Under the pieces are notes generated by a model, which worked only from the letters and a program-made list of their open reading frames with translations, ran no database searches and was not told where the DNA came from. Both the position numbers and the translations under genes were made by a program. From Bacillota bacterium (GTDB lineage: Bacteria; Bacillota; Clostridia; Lachnospirales; Lachnospiraceae): a DNA stretch of 18,002 nt. The stretch lies in assembly GCA_023421075.1 (NCBI GenBank), contig JAEZUM010000074.1, positions 1 to 18,002 on the forward strand, written 5' to 3'. This document shows, in pieces, positions 7,728 to 16,248 of the stretch (the first letter of the stretch is position 1; each line of letters begins with the position of its first letter).

Positions 7728-8039
7728 TATACTCATATTTACATTTTCCTTAAGAAATTATTATGATGGAAGAAAGAAAATTAACACTATAAAGTAAGAG
7801 GATACAACTTTAGAATTTTTTAAGGATCACAAACGATTTTATAATGGAATAAAGCATAGACATGAAACAAAAAACTAATTATAATACTAATAGATGCAAA
7901 TATTTCTATTTTCTTCTAGTTTTGTATCTTGATTTGAGATAATATCTCATTCGTAATTACACAGTATATCAAGTTGTTTGATTGGTAACTTATATAGTTC
8001 ACAGTAGTCAATTTTGATTGACAGAGATGGAGGATTCAC
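7728..8039 (+). promoter_or_regulatory. A/T-rich region upstream of deoB with a 15-bp palindrome
   Basis: This stretch of about 310 nt holds no convincing gene. TATAAT boxes occur at 7840-7845 and 7880-7885, but neither has a good -35 box, so the deoB promoter is not fixed. The perfect palindrome TGAGATA-A-TATCTCA (7935-7949) lies about 90 nt before the deoB start and could be an operator. GGAGG (8029-8033) is the deoB ribosome binding site. Confidence 0.4.
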
Positions 8040-9215
8040 ATGAAACGAGTATTTATTGTAGTTTTAGATAGCGTCGGTGTGGGAGAATTACCCGATGCAC
8101 ATCTTTACGGTGATGAAGGGAGTCATACCTTGTATGCCGCATCCACCAGCCAATATTTTAATATGCCGAATATGAAGAAATTAGGTTTATTCCACATCGA
8201 CGGTGTTAAAGAGAAATTCCCTGAGATTAAGGATGATATGCCCTTTGAAGGCTCGATTGCCAGAATGACTGAGTTGTCGAAAGGCAAAGATACTACCACC
8301 GGTCATTGGGAAATCGCTGGGGTAATATCCGAGAGACCGTTCCCCACCTATCCGAATGGTTTTCCGGAGGAGATTCTACGTCCCTTTGAAGAGAGAACAG
8401 GAAGAAAGGTAATCTGTAATCTTCCCTATTCCGGTACGGATGTAATTCGTGATTATGGGAAGGAGCATGTAGAGACAGGAGCCTTAATTGTATATACTTC
8501 AGCGGATAGTGTGTTTCAGATTGCCGCTCATGAGGACATTGTGCCGGTAGAGGAGCTTTATCGTTATTGTGAGATTGCAAGAGAGCTATTAACCGGTGAG
8601 CACGCCGTTGGTCGTGTCATTGCCAGACCCTTTGTTGGAAGCGATCCTGATTATAAGAGAACCTCAAATCGCCACGACTTTTCTTTGATCCCACCGCTCA
8701 CCATGATGGATCAGATGAAGGAAGCCGGTCTCGATGTCTTAGCGGTAGGTAAGATATATGATATTTTTGCAGGTAAAGGGATTACGGATACCGTTCGTAC
8801 CCATGACAATACAGAAGGAATTGAGAAGGCAATTGAGCGCTTAGGAAGAGATTTCAATGGTCTATGCTTTGTCAATCTGGTTGATTTTGATATGATTTAT
8901 GGACACAGAAATGATGTGGATGGATATGCAAAGGCACTGACCTATTTTGATGAGCAGCTACCCAGGATATTAGAAGGACTTCGTGAGGAAGATATCCTCA
9001 TTGTGACTGCGGATCATGGTTGTGATCCTTCCACACCTTCCACGGATCATTCAAGAGAGTATATTCCGCTAGTAGTATACGGTAAGCAAGTGAAAAGTGG
9101 TTTGAATCTGGGAACCAGGGCCAGTTATGCAGATATCGCGGCCACCATTCTGGATTATTATGGAATACCGCAGAGAATAGCGGGTACTTCTTTCCTACAG
9201 GATATTATGAAGTAG
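8040..9215 (+). CDS. deoB: Phosphopentomutase
   Basis: This enzyme interconverts ribose (or deoxyribose) 1-phosphate and 5-phosphate, linking nucleoside breakdown to the pentose phosphate pathway. The 391 residues match the usual bacterial length. Alkaline-phosphatase-superfamily motifs are intact: DSVGVGELPDA with Asp10 near the N-terminus, KDTTTGHWE with Thr85, the Thr phosphorylated in the Bacillus cereus enzyme, VDFDMIYGH with Asp284, and ADHGCDPSTPSTDHSRE with Asp325, His326 and His337 as metal ligands. GGAGG 6 nt upstream fixes the start. It is followed after 45 nt by the glycosylase gene and then dtd. No other deo genes (deoC, deoD, pdp) are present in the window. Confidence 0.98.
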   Translation: MKRVFIVVLDSVGVGELPDAHLYGDEGSHTLYAASTSQYFNMPNMKKLGLFHIDGVKEKFPEIKDDMPFEGSIARMTELSKGKDTTTGHWEIAGVISERPFPTYPNGFPEEILRPFEERTGRKVICNLPYSGTDVIRDYGKEHVETGALIVYTSADSVFQIAAHEDIVPVEELYRYCEIARELLTGEHAVGRVIARPFVGSDPDYKRTSNRHDFSLIPPLTMMDQMKEAGLDVLAVGKIYDIFAGKGITDTVRTHDNTEGIEKAIERLGRDFNGLCFVNLVDFDMIYGHRNDVDGYAKALTYFDEQLPRILEGLREEDILIVTADHGCDPSTPSTDHSREYIPLVVYGKQVKSGLNLGTRASYADIAATILDYYGIPQRIAGTSFLQDIMK

Positions 9216-9260
9216 GATAGACAAAGTAATTAAATAAAAATTCGATATGAGGTGATCAGT

Positions 9261-9764
9261 ATGGAAAGAGTTTCGCATCCATTTCCACCGCTCTATAACG
9301 AGGCTTCGAAGGTATTGGTGTTGGGCTCTTTTCCATCGGTTAAATCCAGAGAGGCACAGTTCTTTTATCATCATCCGCAAAATCGCTTCTGGAAGGTGAT
9401 CAGTTCGGTTTTTGATGAGCAGGCACCAAGTACCATAGAGGAAAAGCGGAATCTGCTGTTACGCAATAGAATAGCCGTCTGGGATGTAATTCAGAGCTGC
9501 GAAATCGTCGGTTCTGCCGATAGCAGCATTAAGAACGTCATTCCCAATGATCTGTCGGAGATACTTGCAACTGCCAAGATCAATCAGATCATCTGCAATG
9601 GTAGTACCTCACATCAATTATATATGAAACATATCTTTCCGACGACGGGATTAAAAGCGCTTAAGCTTCCGTCGACAAGTCCTGCGAATGCCACATGTTC
9701 CTTGGACTGTTTGGTCAGGGATTGGAGTGTGTTACGGACTATTATAGGTGCTGCGAAAGGATAA
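9261..9764 (+). CDS. DNA-deoxyinosine (hypoxanthine) glycosylase, UDG family 6
   Basis: This 167-residue protein belongs to the uracil-DNA glycosylase superfamily, family 6, whose characterised members excise hypoxanthine arising from adenine deamination. The signature GSFPSVKSREAQFFYHHPQN (22-41) contains the family's Asn (Asn41), followed by RFW. A second conserved block is LPSTSPANA (136-144). An ICNGSTSHQLY strand precedes it. The ATG at 9261 is preferred over the in-frame GTG at 9252, because GAGGTG (9249-9254) then serves as ribosome binding site at 6-nt spacing. It is cytoplasmic, and sits 45 nt after deoB and 4 nt before dtd, so it is probably co-transcribed with them. Confidence 0.9.
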   Translation: MERVSHPFPPLYNEASKVLVLGSFPSVKSREAQFFYHHPQNRFWKVISSVFDEQAPSTIEEKRNLLLRNRIAVWDVIQSCEIVGSADSSIKNVIPNDLSEILATAKINQIICNGSTSHQLYMKHIFPTTGLKALKLPSTSPANATCSLDCLVRDWSVLRTIIGAAKG

Positions 9765-9768
9765 GTAG

Positions 9769-10215
9769 ATGAGAGTTGTAATTCAGAGAGTGCTGGAGGC
9801 TAGTGTAACAGTTGAGGGGCAGTGTATCGGTGCAATTGGTAAGGGGTTCTTAATCCTGCTCGGTGTCGGCAATGAAGATACCAGAGAGATTGCAGATAAA
9901 TATATTGATAAGATATTGAAGATGAGGATTTTTGCAGATGAGAACGGTAAGACGAACCTTGCCCTTCAGGATGTACAAGGAGAGGTTTTGGTGGTATCAC
10001 AGTTTACTCTTTATGCAGATTGCAGGAAAGGTAACCGGCCTGATTTTATCAATGCAGCCGGTGCCACGAAGGCAAAGGAGTTATATGAGTATGTTCTGGA
10101 GAGCATACGTATGCGCCTTGGTAAAGTGGAAGCCGGAGAATTCGGAGGGGACATGAAGGTGTCGTTAATAAATGACGGACCCTTTACCATTGTGTTGGAT
10201 GAGCGATTAATATAA
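9769..10215 (+). CDS. dtd: D-aminoacyl-tRNA deacylase
   Basis: This enzyme hydrolyses D-amino acids (and glycine mischarged on tRNA-Ala) from tRNA, preventing their entry into protein. The 148 residues are the standard length and start with the typical MRVVIQRVLEASVTV. The SQFTLYADCRKGNRPDF block holds the active-site Thr80. The cross-subunit Gly-cisPro motif reads NDGPFTI (Gly137-Pro138), with Phe in place of the common Val in GPVT. It works as a homodimer in the cytoplasm. The start is 4 nt after the glycosylase stop, with AAAGG (9756-9760) as ribosome binding site inside the end of that gene. A strong terminator follows. Confidence 0.97.
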   Translation: MRVVIQRVLEASVTVEGQCIGAIGKGFLILLGVGNEDTREIADKYIDKILKMRIFADENGKTNLALQDVQGEVLVVSQFTLYADCRKGNRPDFINAAGATKAKELYEYVLESIRMRLGKVEAGEFGGDMKVSLINDGPFTIVLDERLI

Positions 10216-10239
10216 GGACAACAAAATAAGGGTTAGAAC

Positions 10240-10280
10240 AGTAGGATTTTAATGTATTTTTAATAAAATCCTACTTTTTT
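10240..10280 (+). terminator. Intrinsic terminator after dtd
   Basis: A perfect 12-bp stem (10240-10251 with 10264-10275; AGTAGGATTTTA and its complement) is closed by a 12-nt loop and followed by a T-run (10275-10280). It ends the deoB-glycosylase-dtd unit. Confidence 0.9.
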
Positions 10281-10328
10281 ATTAACTTCAATGCGCTATA
10301 ATTACTCCTATCTTATGGAATATTATGG

Positions 10329-10356
10329 TTGACAAAATTTTACCTCTCTGTATACT
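10329..10356 (+). promoter_or_regulatory. Sigma-A promoter of the ABC exporter operon
   Basis: A perfect TTGACA (10329-10334), a 16-nt spacer and TATACT (10351-10356) predict a start near 10363 and a leader of about 43 nt. No operator is evident. Confidence 0.8.
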
Positions 10357-10405
10357 GAAAAGTGTGAATAACTAGGGGATAATCTATTAAGAAAGGCGTG
10401 GGATA

Positions 10406-11182
10406 ATGATAGTTGTAAAAGATCTGACCAAGGTCTATAAGCTGAATAAGAAGCAGATGCTGGAGCTTAAGACCAAGAAGAATATGAAGAAGGCACTGGA
10501 TAAGCTTTCCTTGGAGGCAAAGCCCGGTGAAATCTACGGGTTACTCGGACCGAATGGTGCGGGAAAGACTACGGCACTGCGTACGATAGCAACCTTGTTA
10601 AAGCCGACGCAGGGTGAGGTTAAGGTCTGCGGTTTTGATACGGTGAAGGAATCGGAGAAGGTTAGAAAGAGTATCTGTTTCCTTACAAATGAGATTAAGT
10701 TGGATCCGCAATTTTCACCGAAGTATATGTTTAATTTCTTTGGTAGATTGCATGGAGAAGATGAGAAGACCATCAATGAGCGTAGGGAGAAATTATTTCA
10801 TTACTTTGGAATTAAGGATTTTGAAGATAAGAAAATTGATGAGTTATCAACCGGTATGAAACAAAAGGCTTCCATAGCAGTAAGTCTTGTACATGATCCG
10901 GAGGTTGTAATATTCGATGAGCCGACTACCGGACTTGACATCATTACTGCGAGAAATGTAACCGAATATCTGAAGCTCTTAAGAGACGAGGGCAAGACAG
11001 TCATCATCTCCACTCATATTATGACGGAGGCAGAAAAGCTCTGCGACCGGATTGGCATTATTATCGGCGGTGTAAAGGTAATAGAAGGAAGTCTGAATGA
11101 CATATTAAGAGAAACTAATGCAGACGAATTGGAAGACGCTTTCTTTGAACTTTACAAGCAGTATAATAGGGAGGAGGCATAA
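10406..11182 (+). CDS. natA: ABC transporter ATPase, NatA-like
   Basis: This 258-residue nucleotide-binding subunit powers an ABC-2 type exporter. Walker A is GPNGAGKTT (48-56), the signature is LSTGM (147-151), Walker B is VVIFDEPTTGLD (167-178), and the switch His is in STHIM. The signature deviates from LSGGQ, as is usual in the NatA and drug-export branch (LSKGM in Bacillus NatA). The insert between the first strand and Walker A is Lys-rich. Bacillus NatAB exports sodium and responds to proton gradient loss or ethanol; whether this pair has the same substrate is inference. The ribosome binding site AAAGG lies 9 nt before the ATG. The permease gene starts 4 nt after the stop. Confidence 0.88.
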   Translation: MIVVKDLTKVYKLNKKQMLELKTKKNMKKALDKLSLEAKPGEIYGLLGPNGAGKTTALRTIATLLKPTQGEVKVCGFDTVKESEKVRKSICFLTNEIKLDPQFSPKYMFNFFGRLHGEDEKTINERREKLFHYFGIKDFEDKKIDELSTGMKQKASIAVSLVHDPEVVIFDEPTTGLDIITARNVTEYLKLLRDEGKTVIISTHIMTEAEKLCDRIGIIIGGVKVIEGSLNDILRETNADELEDAFFELYKQYNREEA

Positions 11183-11186
11183 CAAT

Positions 11187-12413
11187 ATGATGAATGGAAC
11201 GAAGAATATTGTAAAAAAAGAATTATCCAGAGTATTTCATGATAAAAAGATGGTCTTCAGTCTATTTATTATGCCGGCGGTAATGATTGTTGGTATGTAT
11301 TCCTTAATGGGAACCTTACTAGGTAATATGATGAATGACATTGAAGAGCATGTTCCCTATGTATATATTCAGAACGCTCCGGAGGATCTTGAGGAGGTTA
11401 TTACGGCTACCGGATATACGGCAAATATCGAATACTTAAATGCTTCTGACAATACGGATAGTATCAAGGACGGTATATTCAACGGAACAGTGGATTTACT
11501 TGTGGTTTTTGATGAAGGCTTCTCGGATACCATTGCTGCTTATCAGGCAGCAGGAGACCCGATTCCTGAGGTGAAGACCTATTATAATACGGCAGAGGAT
11601 TATTCGTCTGCAGCCAGAGAGGGTTTTGTAGGAGCAGTACTGAGCACCTATCAGCAGGGCTTACTCCAGGGACGTCTCGGTAATATGGAACAGCTTCAGG
11701 TATTCTATATTGACAAACAACCCGAGACCTCGGTTATTGTCGATGAGAAGAAGCAGGACGGCAGGATGCTTGGAATGCTGGTGCCTTTTCTGTTAAACAT
11801 CATGCTCTTTGCCGGTGCCATGGGTCTTGGCGTTGATGCGATTACCGGTGAGAAGGAAAGAGGAACTCTATCCAGTATGTTGGTTTCTCCGATTAAGAGA
11901 GGCGAAATTGTATTCGGAAAGCTGATCGCACTTGCTATTATGTCCAGTATCTCTGCAGCTGTATATGTAGTATCAATTGTGGTTGCGATGCCAATTCTGA
12001 TGAACGGTGCAACCGGCGGAGAATTAGGATCTGTATCACTTCGGTTTAGCCCTGCAGAGGTAATTATGCTTTTAGCAATTTTAATCGTGGTCGTTTATCT
12101 CTATGTATCAATCGTTGCATTAATTGCAGTCCTTGCCAGAACCTCTAAGGAGGCAAATACCTATGTAATGCCTGCCTACGTTCTGGTAATGCTGGGCAGT
12201 GTTATGACGTATGCCGGTACGGGTGATACAAAAATAGCTAATTTCTTTATTCCGATCTATAATAGTGCAGTAAGTATTCAAAACCTGATGATGGGAGAAT
12301 TAACACTGCCACAGTTTGGAGCGACAATAGTAACGATTAGTGTTCTTGCTGCCTTCATCACCGCATTGATTACCAAAGCCTTTAATAGTGAGAAGATTAT
12401 GTTTAATGCATAA
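11187..12413 (+). CDS. natB: ABC-2 type permease, NatB-like
   Basis: This is a 408-residue membrane subunit. The ATG at 11187 is chosen because GGAGG (11173-11177) lies 9 nt upstream; the open frame extends back into the ATPase gene but has no support there. One membrane segment lies near residues 18-42, followed by an outside domain of about 150 residues. A cluster of further segments fills the C-terminal half (starting near 190, 245, 290, 325 and 375). GEKERGTLSSMLVSPIKR is the cytoplasmic coupling motif typical of the NatB/ABC-2 family. It forms the translocation channel with the ATPase encoded just upstream. Substrate is unproven. Confidence 0.87.
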   Translation: MMNGTKNIVKKELSRVFHDKKMVFSLFIMPAVMIVGMYSLMGTLLGNMMNDIEEHVPYVYIQNAPEDLEEVITATGYTANIEYLNASDNTDSIKDGIFNGTVDLLVVFDEGFSDTIAAYQAAGDPIPEVKTYYNTAEDYSSAAREGFVGAVLSTYQQGLLQGRLGNMEQLQVFYIDKQPETSVIVDEKKQDGRMLGMLVPFLLNIMLFAGAMGLGVDAITGEKERGTLSSMLVSPIKRGEIVFGKLIALAIMSSISAAVYVVSIVVAMPILMNGATGGELGSVSLRFSPAEVIMLLAILIVVVYLYVSIVALIAVLARTSKEANTYVMPAYVLVMLGSVMTYAGTGDTKIANFFIPIYNSAVSIQNLMMGELTLPQFGATIVTISVLAAFITALITKAFNSEKIMFNA

Positions 12414-12484
12414 GTTATGTGTTCTAAAACAGGAAAATGAAAATGAAGAAGATAAGCAGGCGTATTGGAAGAGTACGTGAGCAC

Positions 12485-12515
12485 AGAGGCTGCATACGAT
12501 GTATGCAGCCTCTTC
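12485..12515 (+). terminator. Intrinsic terminator after the exporter operon
   Basis: A perfect 13-bp stem (12485-12497 with 12501-12513; core GGCTGCATAC/GTATGCAGCC) has a GAT triloop and is followed by a weak T-rich tail (TCTTGT). It separates the exporter from the S8 genes. A second small hairpin (CGAAGA/TCTTCG, 12523-12540) follows. Confidence 0.75.
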
Positions 12516-12648
12516 TTGTATACGAAGAGAGAATTCTTCGATGGAGGGGGAAAGGAATTCCGGTAGCTTAAGCTCGTCGGATAAATCACATAATTTTTGG
12601 TCAGCTCCATATATATTAATAAAGAGTAAACGGAGCAATCATAGTGCT

Positions 12649-14349
12649 ATGAATGAACTTAATCCGATTACCAGCGAGGATTACGGAGATATTCTGCTGG
12701 AATATAGCGGGGATGAGAATGTTCTGAGATCCTTTTCGGATGCTTATATAGAAATTATTAATTATCTGCAGGCAGTGATCTATTTGCCGGTAGCGAAAAT
12801 TACCAATCAGGTCATTCTGGAGTTGGGATACTCCTCTATGCCTAATCTGTATGCCCCAGTCAGTAGTGATAGTCTGGAGGCTTCCGGTATCCTTCGGATA
12901 AGGAATGTGCCGAACTTTAATCTATTGGGTGAAGGGGTATTGGTTGGTATTATTGATACCGGGATCGATTACACGAACCCGATATTTCAATATGCGGATG
13001 GAACAACCAGAATTGCAGCCATTTGGGATCAAACGATACAGATCGGTCCACCCCCTCAGGGACGTCTATATGGAACGGAATATACAAGAGATCGAATTAA
13101 CGAGGCATTAAAGAGTACGGACCCATTATCCATTGTTCCAAGTATGGATACGGTGGGTCATGGAACAATGGTTGCAGGGATAGCCTGTGGAAATGCCAGT
13201 CCTGAGAATGGATTTGTGGGGGTAGCGCCCGGTGCTGAGTTGGTTGTGGTGAAACTGAAACAGGCTAAACGATACCTTATGAGATTCTTTCGTGTACCGG
13301 AGGGAACAATCTGTTTTCAGGAAAATGATATTCTTTTTGCACTTGGTTATCTGCTTGATTTGTCTTTTCAACTACAGCGGCCGATGGCTATCTGCTTAGC
13401 AATTGGTAGTTCCCAAGGAGGTCATGACGGGAGGGGAATACTAAGCAGTTATCTGTCTATCATAGCCAATACTCCCGGTGTGATAGCAGTTGTAGCTGCC
13501 GGAAATGAAGGGAATAGCAGAAGACATTACTCCGGAAGAGTCAATCCTGCTACCGGGTATGATTCCGTGGAGCTGAATGTCGGCGAGAATGAAAGTGGAT
13601 TTTCCATGGAGATATGGGGCCAGGCTCCAAGTATATTCTCCATAGATATTTTATCACCAAGCGGTGAATATGTTCCCAGAATCGCAGTAGGGATGGATGA
13701 AAATCGTGAAATATCCTTTATATTTGAACAGACAATGCTATATATCGATTATCAAATGGTTGAATCAGAAAGTGGGGATCAGCTGATTTTAGTGAGGTTT
13801 GAACATCCGACGGGGGGAATCTGGAGATTCAATGTATATGAGCGTGGTGATTTGAACCTTGGTTTTCATATCTGGCTTCCGATGGGGAATTTCATATCAC
13901 AAAATACATTTTTTATACGATCTGACCCTTACGTAACGATATTATCTCCGGGTAATGGAGAGGTACCTTTGACCGTGACAGCCTATAATGATGCGGATGA
14001 CAGCCTTTATACGAATTCAAGCAGAGGCTATAATCGTCTTGGAGTCATTAAACCCAATGTCGCTGCGCCGGGTGTCAATTTAATTGGTCCTACGTTGGAG
14101 AAGGGCTTCGCTAGCTTCTCAGGAACCAGTACCTCTGCTGCTCATGTCACCGGAGTGGCTGCAATGTTATTGCAATGGGGAGTTATAAGAAATAATTTGG
14201 AAGGAATGAGTACGGTTGAATTCAAAAAGCTGGTTATGAGAGGTGCGCGGCGAGATGTGAATCTTCAATATCCAAACCGCGATTGGGGATACGGTATTTT
14301 GGATGTCTATAATATTTTTGACAGTCTGCGGACCGGTATTGTTGTATAG
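12649..14349 (+). CDS. Subtilisin-family (S8) serine protease, CspB-like, catalytically intact
   Basis: This 566-residue protein has a probable prodomain (~1-85), then an S8 domain with all catalytic residues: Asp103 (IIDTGID), His171 (GHGTMVAGI), oxyanion Asn286 (AAGNEGN) and Ser494 (SGTSTSAAH). An insert of about 140 residues between Asn and Ser (beginning VELNVGENES, with MEIWG and FHIWLPMG) corresponds to the jelly-roll domain of clostridial Csp proteases. The C-terminus PNRDWGYGILDVYN is also typical. Csp proteases activate the cortex hydrolase SleC during germination; this role is inferred by family. There is no signal peptide. The frame is open back to 12499, but that part lies in the terminator region. 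ATG 12649 gives the same length and N-terminal pattern (TSEDYGDI) as the next gene. The ribosome binding site is weak (CGGAG, 13 nt away). Confidence 0.88.
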   Translation: MNELNPITSEDYGDILLEYSGDENVLRSFSDAYIEIINYLQAVIYLPVAKITNQVILELGYSSMPNLYAPVSSDSLEASGILRIRNVPNFNLLGEGVLVGIIDTGIDYTNPIFQYADGTTRIAAIWDQTIQIGPPPQGRLYGTEYTRDRINEALKSTDPLSIVPSMDTVGHGTMVAGIACGNASPENGFVGVAPGAELVVVKLKQAKRYLMRFFRVPEGTICFQENDILFALGYLLDLSFQLQRPMAICLAIGSSQGGHDGRGILSSYLSIIANTPGVIAVVAAGNEGNSRRHYSGRVNPATGYDSVELNVGENESGFSMEIWGQAPSIFSIDILSPSGEYVPRIAVGMDENREISFIFEQTMLYIDYQMVESESGDQLILVRFEHPTGGIWRFNVYERGDLNLGFHIWLPMGNFISQNTFFIRSDPYVTILSPGNGEVPLTVTAYNDADDSLYTNSSRGYNRLGVIKPNVAAPGVNLIGPTLEKGFASFSGTSTSAAHVTGVAAMLLQWGVIRNNLEGMSTVEFKKLVMRGARRDVNLQYPNRDWGYGILDVYNIFDSLRTGIVV

Positions 14350-14382
14350 TCAAATAAAATCAATATTTCTGTGAGGTGCGAT

Positions 14383-16083
14383 ATGACTGAGGAGGAGAGA
14401 ATACGGATTATCAGTGAGGATTATGCGGATCTGATTATTAATTATTCGAATAATCCAATGATACTGCAGCGAATACCAAATGCTATCGTACACATCATGA
14501 ATGAAGCTTTTGCGATTGTGTATGTTCCGGTTGCACAATTACCCAATAGAGGACTTGGGTTATATGGCTATTCAACATTACCCTATCTATGCGGGTTGGC
14601 CAGTGAAGTGTCCTTGGAAGCCTCCAATATAACGGAGCTTCGCAGATATCCCGACTTTAACCTTCGTGGTCAGGGAGTTTTAATTGGAATTGTAGATACC
14701 GGAATAAATTATAATCTTCCGGTGTTCAAAAAGCCCGATGGAACTACTAAGGTGGCCGCTATCTGGGACCAAACCATTCAAAGCGGGGTAAGTCCGTTTA
14801 ATACGGAATTCGGAACAGAGTATCGATCGGAACAGATCAATCAAGCGATTGTTGCACCGGATCCCTTAGAAATTGTTCCGAGTACGGATGATAATGGGCA
14901 CGGGACAATGCTTGCCGGTATCGCCGCCGGGACAGAAAACACCAGGGAAGATTTTGCTGGAGTAGCACCCGACGCCGAGTTGGTTATCGTAAAATTAATG
15001 CCGGCAAAAAAATATCTACGGGATTTTTATCGCATACGGGATGGTGTGATATGCTATCAGGAAAATACGATTATGTGGGGAGTACAATATTGCATCCAGG
15101 TTGCCAGACAGCTCAACCGCCCTATCTCAATCTGCCTGGGGATCGGAACCTCTCAGGATGCCCATGACGGTCATTCCTCTCTTAGCAGCTATCTGTCCAT
15201 CCTGGCTGATTTTCCGAAGACGGGAGTGGTAACTGCCATCGGTAATGAAGGGAATCGCGGAAGACATTTTCATGGAGTAATCGATCCGAACAGCCGCACC
15301 AGCACCGTGGAGTTAAATGTCGGGGAGGAGGATCCCTCTTTTTCAATGGAACTGTGGGGAGATGCTCCCGGAATCTACAGTATAGATATACTATCTCCGG
15401 CCGGTGAATATATACCAAGAATACCGCCGAGTCTGAGGGTAAGGAGGGAAATTTCCTTTATCTTCGAAGAGACAGTAATCTATGTTGATTATCAGACCGT
15501 TGAGACTTTGACCGGAGACCAGCTGATTTTATTTCGGTTTCGAAATGCATCACCCGGTACTTGGCGCTTTACGGTGTATGGACAGACGGATTTATCCACC
15601 GGTTTTCATATTTGGCTTCCTATGGGGGATTTTATCTCTATGCAGACCTATTTCATTCAAGCTGATATCTATACAACCATTATTGCGCCGGGTTCTGCCG
15701 CAATCCCAATCACGGTTACAGCCTATAATCCGGTCAGCGGCACACTCTTTGTGAATGCCAGCAGGGGATATACAAGATCGAATGTTGTGAAACCGGAGCT
15801 GGCCGCACCGGGTGTAAATTATTTGGCACCCAATCTAACCGGCGGGTTCCAGAATTATTCGGGTACCGGAGTGGCATCTGCGCATACGGCAGGGGTTGTA
15901 GCACTTGCATTGGAGTGGGGGGTGATACTTGGGAATCAACCGAACCTGGATACCATTGAAATTAAGAATTACTTAATTCGAGGAGCAAAAAGACGAAGTA
16001 ATATGGCATATCCGAACAGAGATTGGGGTTATGGTGTGATTGATTTATATAATACCTATAATGTTTTACGGATTAATATATAA
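14383..16083 (+). CDS. S8-family pseudoprotease, Csp-like (catalytic Ser replaced by Gly)
   Basis: This 566-residue paralogue of the preceding gene has the same length and roughly half its residues identical by eye. It keeps Asp105 (IVDTGIN), His173 (GHGTMLAGI) and Asn288 (AIGNEGN), plus the jelly-roll insert and the DWGYG C-terminus. The Ser motif reads SGTGVASAH: codon 496 is GGA (15868-15870), so the nucleophile is Gly and no peptidase activity is expected. Clostridioides difficile CspA and CspC are also non-catalytic members and act as germinant-signal regulators; a similar regulatory or partner role is inferred. ATG 14383 is preferred to GTG 14371, because GAGG (14373-14376) is then the ribosome binding site at 6-nt spacing. 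It starts 33 nt after the active protease, so they are probably co-transcribed. No clear terminator follows. Confidence 0.88.
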   Translation: MTEEERIRIISEDYADLIINYSNNPMILQRIPNAIVHIMNEAFAIVYVPVAQLPNRGLGLYGYSTLPYLCGLASEVSLEASNITELRRYPDFNLRGQGVLIGIVDTGINYNLPVFKKPDGTTKVAAIWDQTIQSGVSPFNTEFGTEYRSEQINQAIVAPDPLEIVPSTDDNGHGTMLAGIAAGTENTREDFAGVAPDAELVIVKLMPAKKYLRDFYRIRDGVICYQENTIMWGVQYCIQVARQLNRPISICLGIGTSQDAHDGHSSLSSYLSILADFPKTGVVTAIGNEGNRGRHFHGVIDPNSRTSTVELNVGEEDPSFSMELWGDAPGIYSIDILSPAGEYIPRIPPSLRVRREISFIFEETVIYVDYQTVETLTGDQLILFRFRNASPGTWRFTVYGQTDLSTGFHIWLPMGDFISMQTYFIQADIYTTIIAPGSAAIPITVTAYNPVSGTLFVNASRGYTRSNVVKPELAAPGVNYLAPNLTGGFQNYSGTGVASAHTAGVVALALEWGVILGNQPNLDTIEIKNYLIRGAKRRSNMAYPNRDWGYGVIDLYNTYNVLRINI

Positions 16084-16248
16084 TTATTTCTGTGTTTTTT
16101 GCCAAAAAAATCTATATAAATTATTCTATGAAACAAATGTATAAACTTTCCCATTTTACAAACAATAGTATCAGATAGAAAATGTAACAGTTAATTATGG
16201 TTATGGTTTCAGCAAAATCAAATCATGTAAAATGGAGGAAGATCATAT

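Noticed and set aside
7862..7942. 26-codon plus-strand frame encoding a small hydrophobic peptide upstream of deoB.
   Set aside because: No convincing ribosome binding site, strongly A/T-biased composition, and its stop lies inside the palindrome; expected by chance in such sequence.
11118..11186. N-terminal extension of the permease overlapping the ATPase gene.
   Set aside because: GGAGG at 11173-11177 supports ATG 11187, and the extension is polar and unlike the family's N-termini.
12437..12571. Basic 44-residue frame beginning MKMKKISRRIGRV after the exporter genes.
   Set aside because: It runs straight through the perfect terminator stem and has no properly spaced ribosome binding site.
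12499..12648. 50-residue N-terminal extension of the first S8 protein.
   Set aside because: It starts in the terminator loop and has no counterpart in the paralogue, whose length equals that from ATG 12649.
16130..16158. Possible sigma-G promoter of spoVT (GAAAC, 17 nt, CATTTTA).
   Set aside because: The -10 fits but the -35 matches poorly, so it is too weak to list as a feature even though sigma-G control would suit the gene.
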